From Bacteroides ovatus (GTDB taxonomy: Bacteria; Bacteroidota; Bacteroidia; Bacteroidales; Bacteroidaceae), in the NCBI GenBank assembly GCA_030844565.1, contig JAUUNK010000235.1, positions 1 through 8,105 of the forward strand: 8,105 nt of DNA, in the 5' to 3' direction. Every line of letters starts with the position of its first letter. The first letter of the stretch is position 1. Below, piece by piece: positions 1 to 8,050 of this stretch. The notes under the pieces were generated by a model. That model worked only from the letters and a program-made list of their open reading frames with translations, searched no databases and was not told where the DNA came from. The position numbers and the translations under genes were made by a program.

Positions 1-3000
1 TTTTTGGGATTATCGACATAAACTACCAACAGAGTTTTCGGATTGATCCCTTTAACCTTCATGCTTCGAGCATGTCCCCTGAACTCAGGAGCATACACTG
101 ACTGCACAGTGGCAGCTCCTGTCTGGTAAGTTCCAGGACGGTCTAAATAGACTTTATATGTTATGGAAATAGTACCTTTATGGAACTTATCTATGAATAC
201 TTCCGTAGAAGTATCCCGCGTTACTTGATAATATCCTACGCCATTCCTAAAGTGGTAGCCAGAGAGAGCATCTTTCGGTTCCATGCAGGCAGCACGTGTA
301 TCTTTAATTCGCACGAAGTCCATATCACGGTCGCTCTTAACGGTCAATGCCACAGTTAATTCATCACCGATATATAATGTTTCTTTTTCAGAAATCTCTT
401 TGCCATCTTTATAGTAGGTGCGGGATATTTTCAGACCTTTACCTCCAGGAGAATGCACTTTATCCAGATTTTCCGTATATTGAGCATAAACAGTTCCCCA
501 GCCGATGCCGTCGCCGCTATGAGTTATTTCTATAGCAGAGGCGGGGATTGTTTTTTCTTCCGAGAAAGAACGGGAAGTATATCCCAATGCATCAGGAGGG
601 GTAAGAATTTCTTCGACACCAATAGTGGCTTTCATGCTGCATGATTGCTGCTTAGCAAAAGCAAGCTGACTGTTGTCAAGAAAAGCATATATGGCGTCCG
701 CTGTAGCTATCGGGGTAGCCCATACCTGCACTTGTTTCTGCTTCAGCAACCACTGTTTCATCTCATTGATCGCAGCTTCGTCTGGGATGATATGTGATAA
801 TGCTTCGATAGCTGCCACCTGAGTGGGAATCCGGTAACTATTCCATGAATAGGTTGCTTTAGGTGTATCAAAATGCCGACCCATTTCGGGAGTATAGACC
901 GAATATTCCATAATAGAACGAGCATATTCTTGTGCTTTGGTAGTTTTACCAGCGGATTGCAATATCGTGGCAATACGGGCTTTATCATATATAGTATAAT
1001 TCATTTTACTGTTTTCCAGCTTATCTATCATATATATATAGGCAGCTTTATCCGTTAATTGTGCAACATGCGGATCTAATGCAGCGATATATAAATAATG
1101 AACAGACTGTTCGTCGGGCATCAAGTTTTTTTTGCCCTTTTTCTCTTCGGCTCTCATCTTTTTATAGTTCTCCATCCATCGGGCGTGGAGATAAGTGAGT
1201 GCTTTATTATATAGCTTTTCTACAGAAGCGGTTGCAACGTTCATCGCCCGCAAGCGTGCCAGCAATTCTACAATTTGAGTGGTAACATAACGGTTACCTC
1301 CCATCCCTTTATACCAACTTAAAGCACCGTCCGAAAGTTGAAGTTTCTCCAGTCGGTCGATAATCCTGCGATTACGCTCTTCCATTGTATTTTGTTCAAA
1401 AAGGAGTGCAACCTTTCTTTTCTGTTCTTCTTCATTAGCAGCTGCTGCCACCCAGGGAGTTGTTTCCAGAGATATACCTTTCAGTTCTTTCCTTTTAGAC
1501 AGAGATGGTACATTATTTTCTTGTACTTTCCAACTTTCAAAGGTATGACGAAGGGAAGGGTGGCTGATGATGATTGCTTTGGACAAAGAATTAGCATAAT
1601 AGGCTGTTGCCAGAGATAAAGCATCTTCGTCCGACGGACTACTGATGACCGGAAGAGATTGCACAACATACCAAATAGGATTGGCCGTTAATTCCACAGT
1701 CAGGCGTTTATTTTTTGCGGTTTTACTACCCTCATTAAACATTTTGTCAAGGGCTACAGAGATACTCCCTGTTCCATTTAGCTGCACAGGTACGGTTTCC
1801 GTTATCCACTGCCTATCCGGGAGTACGGGGAGATAGTGTTGTTCGCCATCGCTAAATTCACCATCTTCAGCTATAATCCGACAAATCAATACCGGATGCT
1901 CCTCTATAGCTTCCACATCGAACGAAACGGTAGTAACTTCATTTGTTTCCACCTGGAAACCAGACTGTTGAGTGGATATAATTTCGTTGGTTTGTGCATC
2001 TGCCAATTCCATCCTAGCCATACCTTGAATAGTATTTCCAGAGATATTAGTAATAGTAGCGCTAATAACACTTTTGTCGTTTACCCGAACAAAACGTGGC
2101 ATATTAGGTTGCACCATAAAGGGCTTGACTGCCTTTGCCTTAGCTAGTATCTGACCGTAATTCATGTTACGTGTATGTGCCAGCCCCATAAACTTCCACT
2201 CCGTCAAGCTCTCGGGGAGAAGGAAAGAGATACGGACTATGCCATTGGAATCGGTACGCAAAGTGGGATAGAAAAAGGCTGTCTCTGCAAAATTCTCACG
2301 CAAAGGGATATAAGAGGAGCCGTCGTCGAACTTTATTAATCTACTTTGGAACTCTACTATCGTCACACTTTCGTCTCCTCTATCAAAGCCTTTGTCCAGT
2401 GCACTCTTATCTTCCGGAAGATCAGCTTCCGGTAGCTTCGCCATTTTGCTTTCCTGCTTTTCCTGCCAACCGCTTCCGAGCATGGAAGTTCGCCAGCAGG
2501 GAGGATATAAGCGACTAAAATCGCTCCACCAACTAATACCATGCGCAGCACTACCACTATAAGGGAAATTACTATATAAATAAATAGGATATAGACCGGC
2601 AAGCGAACTTACAGACACCTGTGGAGTATAATGTGGGAAGTTCAGATTGAAATTCCAATCATTCACATACAGTTTGTCAAGCGAAGCATCATAAAGAGTG
2701 GCAAGCAGAGAAGCATCCACAGGCTTTTTATCGGGCGAGGTTATCTGAAGCTCCCAGATTTCCTGTTGCCCCGGTTGTAGTTTATCCCGGAAGGTTTTCC
2801 ACTTCAGATGCAATTTCTTCTTCGGACGAGGACGGATAATCTCTACTCGTTTAGAATAGAGTACTCCTCTCCGCATGAATGCAAAGTTTACCGTAATGCC
2901 GTCGCCATATTCCGGTCTATAAGTATAAGAGAACTTTCGGATTTCATTGTTGAGCGTGAGGCGGCGGGATTCAATGCGCCGATTACCCCAGAATACATCA

Positions 3001-5684
3001 TAGAGTAGATAAACATCTTTTTCGCTACTGCCTACATAGAGGTCAACGGGTTTTGTATCGGTAAACTCCACACCGTCTTGATAGAACCATTCGGGTGCAT
3101 ACATCGGCAGATGACAATCTTCTAAAGAAAAGAGAACGAAATCTTGCTCTGTCTTGCAAACTCTTCCCTGATGGTCGGTAGCCGTCACTTCCATTCGATA
3201 ACGTCCTGCACCAAGTGTCAGAATGTCATCAGGAACGAAAAACTCTCTGGTCTCTACGGTACGACAGCATACTTCGTTTCCTTTTTTATTATCTTCATTC
3301 AGGGGATAAACTCTATAAGTTGCCTGAACTTTAACGGGCTGTCGATTCCAATTAGTAGCCAGAATGCATATACTGTCTTTCTTTTCACACGCCAGTTTAA
3401 GGCGGAGTCCTTCAATATACAATGCCAGCGACTGTTCCCCGACGGACAAAGGAAAAGAATTTCTCTGAATCTCTCCCATATTATTCATCACTTCCACCGT
3501 CACGGTATAGGTGTAATAACATCCTGACACGCCAGGTCTATAATTATCCGGTTGACGAAGAAACACAGGAATGCGAAAGTTTCCTTTTTCATCCGTTTGG
3601 AGTCTGCCAGCTCCCAACGTCGTCTCTTCATCCGGTATTTTCCAAAATTCTTTCCGGCAACGGGTAATTTTATAGTTCAATCTGCACTCCCCTACCGGAA
3701 TCCCGGCAAAGGTTTTCGCCTCCCCTTTTATTAATAAGGTATCGCCCATGCGGTAGGTAGAAGAATCGGGGAAGAAAGTTATATCAAAAGTGGGACGTTT
3801 GTATTCATCCACCCGGATATAACGGCTTTCGCCATCTTTGACAGCAATCTCGAACTCTCCCGGCAGCAAATTCTCGGGTAGAATAAATTCTCCATAAAAA
3901 TTACCAAAGTTATCAGCCTTCAGATTCAACTTCCGGATCTCCTGACGGTTAGCATCACTCAATATAACCTCATGAGTAGTCCCATGAAGCACGTGAGCCT
4001 CATCTCCCGATTGCTCATAAGCCAATCCCGATACATGTACAATCTGACCAGGGCGGTACAAGGCACGGTCTGTAAAGAGAGAAACACGCTTCTCCCAAGC
4101 CTGCGCGCTCAACCAACTATATCCGGCATTAGAAAATCCATCATATACAATTTTCATGTAGTCTGCTCCGGGTCGGCGGACATTCACTCCCAACCAATTA
4201 CCCACTTCGCGTGGAGAAGTCAGTCTCACACAACCTTTACTATCTGTGGCGTATGTTTTTATCTGTCGGTAGCCTTCTTCGGGGACAACCCGGTAATAAG
4301 CAACTTCGGCTCTACCCACCGGTTGTCCGGTCAGCTTGTCTACAACCTGAATTTCTTTCTCTCCTCCCGGCAGTCCCAGTGTGATAGCTTGAAGCGAAGA
4401 CACATACACCCGGTCATACGCAGCCTGCCGGGGATTATCATCCGGAATGGACTTCAAAACATAGATACCTTCAGCAGGAAAGGAATAATGAAACAAAGTA
4501 TCCGTCATCTTATAGTCGGGGGTAGTAGCCAATACATAATGGCGGCTATCGACCTGCTTTCCATACTTGCTAAGCAGGGAAGCATCCAGTTCTCCTTCGA
4601 GCTTATTGCTCGTAACAGGGAGCGACATCCGGTAAAGTTCAAGCGTAAATCCTTTCAGGTTGCGATAAGTGGCTTTCAACTCTGTCTCCACTCCCGGATA
4701 ATTGAAAGGTATATTAATCATCAGACGGGGGGTTAGTACTTCTGCAATCTGTTCTTTTAGGTCATTGGCAGCTAGTGAAGCAGGATATTTTTCAAGTCCC
4801 ATGCGGGCAGTCTCCAGTTTGGATACATAATCTTCCATTTCATCATGACGGCTTGCCAACATGCAATAAACCTCTCCGCAGAGAGGAGAATCTTTGAATT
4901 CCACACACCATTGTTTCAGCGAAGTGATGACCTGCTCATTTGTCAATCGGGATTTTTCATTGACCCCGCCACGACTGATGTCATTTCCTTCATAATATAT
5001 TTTCCCCAGCATTGTCAGTAGCTGCGCATCCCTCATCCCCGCTTTTTTATAATAAGCAATTAATTCATCATAGATGGAGAGTATTTCCACTTGCGTCTTC
5101 TCCAATAACAAGGGATCTGCCTGGAAATAAACTTTTAACCGATACACCGACTGCCAAGCAATTAAATGAAGCATATTGTCATTACAATATTTCTCACTCA
5201 GTGTCTTGCTGATAGTCAAGGGACGGCACTCTTTGGCAGAAGTTTTACCCAATATTTCCTTATCCCGTCGAGCAAGACGGAAATAAGCGATAGCTGAATC
5301 TATCGTTGCTTCGTCTTTCTTTCCGGTATCCAGAATGTAATATCCCACCAGATAGTTTAACACAGCCTTACAGACAGGGTCGTTTTCTTCCGACGCCCAC
5401 GCTCGCAACCGTTGCATTTCAGCGGACAAGCTGTCGGGGGTAATCTCAATAGAAAAGGATGACTTCATCAAAGAAGCTTTCAGCATCTGAAACACATTTT
5501 TTTCGTGCTTGGCACGGTTATAAATCTTTTGCGCTTCCACTGCCGCCGACTTAGGCAATTGCTTTTGTTCCATCGCCTCCACCTGTTTCCACATCTGTTC
5601 ATAGGTCTGGGCAGAAACCCTAGGGAGGAAAAAGCAGAGAAGCAGGATTGCCACGCCGCTCCAATAAAATTTCTTAGTAAGCAT
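1..5684 (-). CDS. Bacterial alpha-2-macroglobulin family protein (MG2/A2M domains), thioester-less, 3' end cut by window
   Basis: A single frame of 1,894 codons without a stop runs from ATG at 5684-5682 off the left edge. The family consists of large envelope proteins thought to trap or inhibit attacking proteases. Seen: a type I signal peptide (KK, then hydrophobic residues to about 20, cleavage likely after VSA at 25); a helical, TPR-like region (about 26-312); macroglobulin-like beta domains from about 313; an MG2 domain (about 525-620) with the hallmark TDRALYRPGQIV; a charged linker (about 1073-1105) where a bait region would lie; the A2M domain hallmark ETAFFYPTLRTD...PESLTEWKF (about 1127-1160); a helical toroid (about 1345-1680); and a receptor-binding-like domain (about 1730-1885) ending near YAPEFRGHARSMKVKG. 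Few residues are probably missing, since family members often end near here. The CxEQ thioester motif is not seen: D1354-A-L-S occupies the expected place before TAYYANSLS. No lipobox is seen, so it is likely a soluble periplasmic protein. The start is chosen because it directly precedes the signal peptide. No penicillin-binding protein partner lies in the window. Family call is firm; the physiological role is inferred. Confidence 0.93.
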   Translation of the reverse strand, partial: MLTKKFYWSGVAILLLCFFLPRVSAQTYEQMWKQVEAMEQKQLPKSAAVEAQKIYNRAKHEKNVFQMLKASLMKSSFSIEITPDSLSAEMQRLRAWASEENDPVCKAVLNYLVGYYILDTGKKDEATIDSAIAYFRLARRDKEILGKTSAKECRPLTISKTLSEKYCNDNMLHLIAWQSVYRLKVYFQADPLLLEKTQVEILSIYDELIAYYKKAGMRDAQLLTMLGKIYYEGNDISRGGVNEKSRLTNEQVITSLKQWCVEFKDSPLCGEVYCMLASRHDEMEDYVSKLETARMGLEKYPASLAANDLKEQIAEVLTPRLMINIPFNYPGVETELKATYRNLKGFTLELYRMSLPVTSNKLEGELDASLLSKYGKQVDSRHYVLATTPDYKMTDTLFHYSFPAEGIYVLKSIPDDNPRQAAYDRVYVSSLQAITLGLPGGEKEIQVVDKLTGQPVGRAEVAYYRVVPEEGYRQIKTYATDSKGCVRLTSPREVGNWLGVNVRRPGADYMKIVYDGFSNAGYSWLSAQAWEKRVSLFTDRALYRPGQIVHVSGLAYEQSGDEAHVLHGTTHEVILSDANRQEIRKLNLKADNFGNFYGEFILPENLLPGEFEIAVKDGESRYIRVDEYKRPTFDITFFPDSSTYRMGDTLLIKGEAKTFAGIPVGECRLNYKITRCRKEFWKIPDEETTLGAGRLQTDEKGNFRIPVFLRQPDNYRPGVSGCYYTYTVTVEVMNNMGEIQRNSFPLSVGEQSLALYIEGLRLKLACEKKDSICILATNWNRQPVKVQATYRVYPLNEDNKKGNEVCCRTVETREFFVPDDILTLGAGRYRMEVTATDHQGRVCKTEQDFVLFSLEDCHLPMYAPEWFYQDGVEFTDTKPVDLYVGSSEKDVYLLYDVFWGNRRIESRRLTLNNEIRKFSYTYRPEYGDGITVNFAFMRRGVLYSKRVEIIRPRPKKKLHLKWKTFRDKLQPGQQEIWELQITSPDKKPVDASLLATLYDASLDKLYVNDWNFNLNFPHYTPQVSVSSLAGLYPIYLYSNFPYSGSAAHGISWWSDFSRLYPPCWRTSMLGSGWQEKQESKMAKLPEADLPEDKSALDKGFDRGDESVTIVEFQSRLIKFDDGSSYIPLRENFAETAFFYPTLRTDSNGIVRISFLLPESLTEWKFMGLAHTRNMNYGQILAKAKAVKPFMVQPNMPRFVRVNDKSVISATITNISGNTIQGMARMELADAQTNEIISTQQSGFQVETNEVTTVSFDVEAIEEHPVLICRIIAEDGEFSDGEQHYLPVLPDRQWITETVPVQLNGTGSISVALDKMFNEGSKTAKNKRLTVELTANPIWYVVQSLPVISSPSDEDALSLATAYYANSLSKAIIISHPSLRHTFESWKVQENNVPSLSKRKELKGISLETTPWVAAAANEEEQKRKVALLFEQNTMEERNRRIIDRLEKLQLSDGALSWYKGMGGNRYVTTQIVELLARLRAMNVATASVEKLYNKALTYLHARWMENYKKMRAEEKKGKKNLMPDEQSVHYLYIAALDPHVAQLTDKAAYIYMIDKLENSKMNYTIYDKARIATILQSAGKTTKAQEYARSIMEYSVYTPEMGRHFDTPKATYSWNSYRIPTQVAAIEALSHIIPDEAAINEMKQWLLKQKQVQVWATPIATADAIYAFLDNSQLAFAKQQSCSMKATIGVEEILTPPDALGYTSRSFSEEKTIPASAIEITHSGDGIGWGTVYAQYTENLDKVHSPGGKGLKISRTYYKDGKEISEKETLYIGDELTVALTVKSDRDMDFVRIKDTRAACMEPKDALSGYHFRNGVGYYQVTRDTSTEVFIDKFHKGTISITYKVYLDRPGTYQTGAATVQSVYAPEFRGHARSMKVKGINPKTLLVVYVDNPK

Positions 5685-5717
5685 AGTATCGTGATTTTAG
5701 TTATTTTCCCAGCCTTA

Positions 5718-5725
5718 CGAAGATA
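5718..5725 (-). promoter_or_regulatory. Weak candidate -7 element for the A2M gene
   Basis: On the minus strand TATCTTCG differs at one position from the Bacteroides -7 consensus TAnnTTTG and sits 33 bases upstream of the ATG at 5684. No convincing TTTG lies 19-21 bases further upstream. The leader that follows is A-rich without a Shine-Dalgarno site. This is the best candidate in the leader, but it is weak. Confidence 0.3.
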
Positions 5726-5726
5726 G

Positions 5727-5752
5727 CGACATTCTCAGAGAATTTAATGTCG
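5727..5752. repeat. Nested inverted repeat in the divergent intergenic region
   Basis: The outer arms CGACATT (5727-5733) and AATGTCG (5746-5752) are perfect 7-base complements. They enclose and partly overlap a second perfect palindrome, ATTCTC-A-GAGAAT (5731-5743). The two pairings share bases 5731-5733 and could not form fully together. The repeat lies between the candidate -7 for the leftward gene and the promoter of the rightward gene, where an operator could sit. It could also be chance in A/T-rich DNA. Confidence 0.4.
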
Positions 5753-5757
5753 GTCCT

Positions 5758-5788
5758 TCTGTTTAAACGGATTTTTAAATTAATTTTG
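5758..5788 (+). promoter_or_regulatory. Bacteroides-type promoter for the alpha-galactosidase gene
   Basis: TAATTTTG at 5781-5788 matches the Bacteroides -7 consensus TAnnTTTG exactly. TCTG at 5758-5761 is one base from the -33 consensus TTTG, with a 19-base spacer, which is in the usual range. Transcription would start at about 5794-5797, giving an A/T-rich leader of about 20 bases before ATG 5816. No Shine-Dalgarno sequence is present, as is usual in Bacteroides. The promoter call rests on consensus matching only. Confidence 0.6.
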
Positions 5789-5815
5789 CAGCTTAATAAA
5801 TTATGTTGTTATACC

Positions 5816-8005
5816 ATGAAAAAATTAGTAGCAGTTCTTCTTGCCTCCGCATCCCTGACTTATGCCGATGCGGCGGACAAACAAACTATTCGTATTTCCA
5901 CTGACAACACAGACCTGATACTTCAGGTAGCAGACAACGGTCGCTTGTATTAAACCTATCTGGGAGAGAAACTCTTGCACGAACAAGACTTGCAAAATTT
6001 TCGCTGGAACATACATCCCGGTTCGGACGGCAGTGTAAGCCAGCGAGGCTGGGAAGTGTATAGCGGTTCGGGAAACGAAGATTACTTCGAACCCGCCATC
6101 GGTATTACCCGCAGTGACGGCAATCCATCTACCTATCTGTATTATGTTTCTTCGTCTACCCAGGCAGTGGAGGGTGGCATGCAAACGATTATCCATCTGC
6201 GAGACGATAAATATCCTGTCGATGTCACCCTGTACTACGTGGCTTATCCCAAAGAAAACGTCATCAAAACGTGGAGTGAAATCAAACATGGAGAGAAGAA
6301 ACCGATTACCTTGTCTACGTATGCTTCTACAATGCTCTATTTTAATAATCCCGGTTATTACCTGACCGAGTTTAGTAGCGACTGGGCAAAAGAAGCACAA
6401 ATGAGCAGCCAGCAGTTACAGTTTGGCAAAAAAGTGATAGACACCAAGTTGGGTAGCCGTGCCGCCATGCACACACATCCGTTCTTTGAAATAGGTTTGG
6501 ACCAGCCTGTCAGCGAGCATCAAGGAAATGTATTGATGGGTACACTAGGCTGGACAGGTAATTTCCATTTTACTTTTGAAGTGGACAATGTAGGCAACCT
6601 GCGAGTGATTCCCGCCATCAACCCCTATGCTTCCAACTACGAGCTGAAAGCCGGAGAAGTGTTTACCACACCCGAGTTTGTTTTCACGCTGAGCTATAAC
6701 GGTGCAGGACAAGGTAGCCGTAACCTCCACGAATGGGCACGCAACTATAGCCTGAAAGACGGAAAAGGCAACCGCCTGACCTTGCTCAACAACTGGGAAA
6801 ACACCGGCTTCAACTTCAACCAGGAGATCTTGGCTGAACTAATGAAAGAGGCCAAACATCTGGGAGTAGACATGTTCCTGCTGGACGATGGCTGGTTCGG
6901 AAACAAATATCCGCGCAAAAACGACCACGCCGGTTTGGGAGACTGGGAAGTCACTCATAACAAGCTTCCCGGCGGAGTGCCGGCACTGGTGCAAGCAGCC
7001 AAAGACGCAGGCGTCAAATTCGGCATCTGGATTGAGCCTGAAATGGTGAATCCCAAAAGCGAACTCTTCGAGAAACATCCCGACTGGGCCATCACCCTTC
7101 CCAACCGCGAAACCTACTACTACCGCAACCAACTTGTACTCGACCTTTCTAATCCCAAAGTACAAGATTACGTCTACAGCGTAGTAGAAAACCTCATGAA
7201 AGAGAATCCCGAAATAGCTTTCTTCAAATGGGATTGCAACAGCCCCATCACCAATATCTACTCTGCCTACCTGAAAGACAAACAAGGACAACTCTATATC
7301 AACCATGTGCGGGGCGTCTATAACGTAATGAAACGTGTGAAAGAAAACTATCCTCACGTGCCGATGATGCTTTGTTCGGGTGGCGGTGCCCGCTGCGACT
7401 ATGAAGCATTGAAGTATTTTACAGAATTCTGGTGCAGCGACAACACTGACCCGGTAGAACGTATATATATCCAATGGGGCTTCTCCCAATTCTTCCCGGC
7501 AAAAGCCATGTGCGCCCATGTAACAAGCTGGAACAGATCTACTTCTGTGAAGTTCCGCACCGATGTAGCCTCTATGTGTAAACTGGGTTTCGATCTGGGG
7601 TTAAAAGAACTCAACGCTAACGAACTGGCTTATTGCCAAAATGCGATAGACAATTGGAAACGCCTGCAACCCGCCATCATGGACGGTAACCAATATCGTC
7701 TGGTTTCTCCTTACGAAACCAACCACATGGCAGTGAACTACGTCAGCAAAGACACAAACAAAGCCGTTTTGTTTGCTTACGACATCCATCCCCGCTTTCA
7801 GGAAAAGCTAATGCCCCTGAAGCTGCAAGGCTTGGACGCCAACAAGCAATATAAGGTAGAAGAAATCAACCTCATGCCTGGCGCAAAGTCCAGATTAGCA
7901 GTAAATGGTAAAGTGTACTCGGGAGACTATCTGATGAAAGTCGGTTTGAGCGTATTAAGCGCATCGGCCACTCAGAGCCATGTTCTCGAATTGACTGCAC
8001 AATAA
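5816..8005 (+). pseudogene. GH36 alpha-galactosidase (melibiase), exported, interrupted by in-frame TAA at codon 46
   Basis: The intact enzyme would hydrolyse terminal alpha-1,6-galactose from substrates such as melibiose, raffinose or galactomannan oligosaccharides, in the periplasm. From ATG 5816 the frame encodes a signal peptide (MKKLVAVLLASASLTYADA, cleavage about residue 19), then reads ...DNGRLY-stop-TYLGEKLLHEQ... and continues open to TAA at 8003-8005. The total is 729 positions, a normal GH36 length. Numbering across the stop: N-terminal beta-sandwich to about 320; TIM barrel about 321-620 with LLDDGWFG (D357, D358), GIWIEPEMV (403-411), FFKWDCN (D473, expected nucleophile), CSGGGARCD (520-528) and WCSDNTD (D542, expected acid/base); C-terminal beta domain from about 625. 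Everything after the stop is intact, so one base change (CAA to TAA fits a conserved Gln) explains the break. Translation could only restart downstream, for example at TTG 5975. That product would lack the signal peptide and the first beta strands and probably would not be exported. A sequencing error is the main alternative. The family call is firm; loss of function is inferred. Confidence 0.9.
5951..5953 (+). other. Premature ochre stop inside the alpha-galactosidase frame
   Basis: The triplet TAA lies 135 bases (45 codons) after the ATG at 5816, in frame with both the signal peptide and the 683 sense codons that follow. The local context is CGC TTG TAT TAA ACC TAT CTG, reading R-L-Y-stop-T-Y-L. 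No length change is needed to join the two halves, so this is a substitution and not a frameshift. A C-to-T transition from CAA (Gln) is the simplest origin. Confidence 0.95.
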
Positions 8006-8050
8006 ATAGCTAACAAGTCTCGTTAACAAAGGCTTACCCTCGTTGCAAAT

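Noticed and set aside
1028..1042. AT dinucleotide repeat (tatatatata)
   Set aside because: It is short and lies in frame inside the A2M gene, where it encodes part of a helix (AYIYMIDK), so it is ordinary coding sequence.
3972..4736. A 254-codon open frame on the plus strand
   Set aside because: It lies wholly antisense to the A2M gene, whose frame gives recognisable MG2-domain protein here. The plus-strand translation shows no coherent domain or export signal.
5620..5684. Possible lipoprotein signal in the A2M protein (Cys at residue 17)
   Set aside because: The Cys follows LLL, not a lipobox with a small residue at -1, and the hydrophobic stretch continues after it. A signal peptidase I site after VSA fits better.
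5951..5953. Stop-codon recoding or programmed read-through at the TAA
   Set aside because: No other in-frame stops are recoded in either gene, TAA is used as the normal terminator of the same gene, and no recoding signal or suppressor tRNA is seen. Mutation or sequencing error is simpler.
5825..6400. A 191-codon minus-strand frame covering the premature stop region
   Set aside because: It overlaps the signal peptide and N-terminal domain of the GH36 gene, and the protein has no recognisable motif. The plus-strand frame explains the sequence better.
6839..7519. A 226-codon open frame on the minus strand
   Set aside because: It is antisense to the catalytic barrel of the GH36 gene, where the plus strand holds the KWDCN and SDNTD motifs. 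The reverse frame is open only through codon bias.
8016..8048. Two CTCGTT-containing near repeats in the 3' flank
   Set aside because: Each copy is only 6 bases with loose extension, which is expected by chance in a region of this size.
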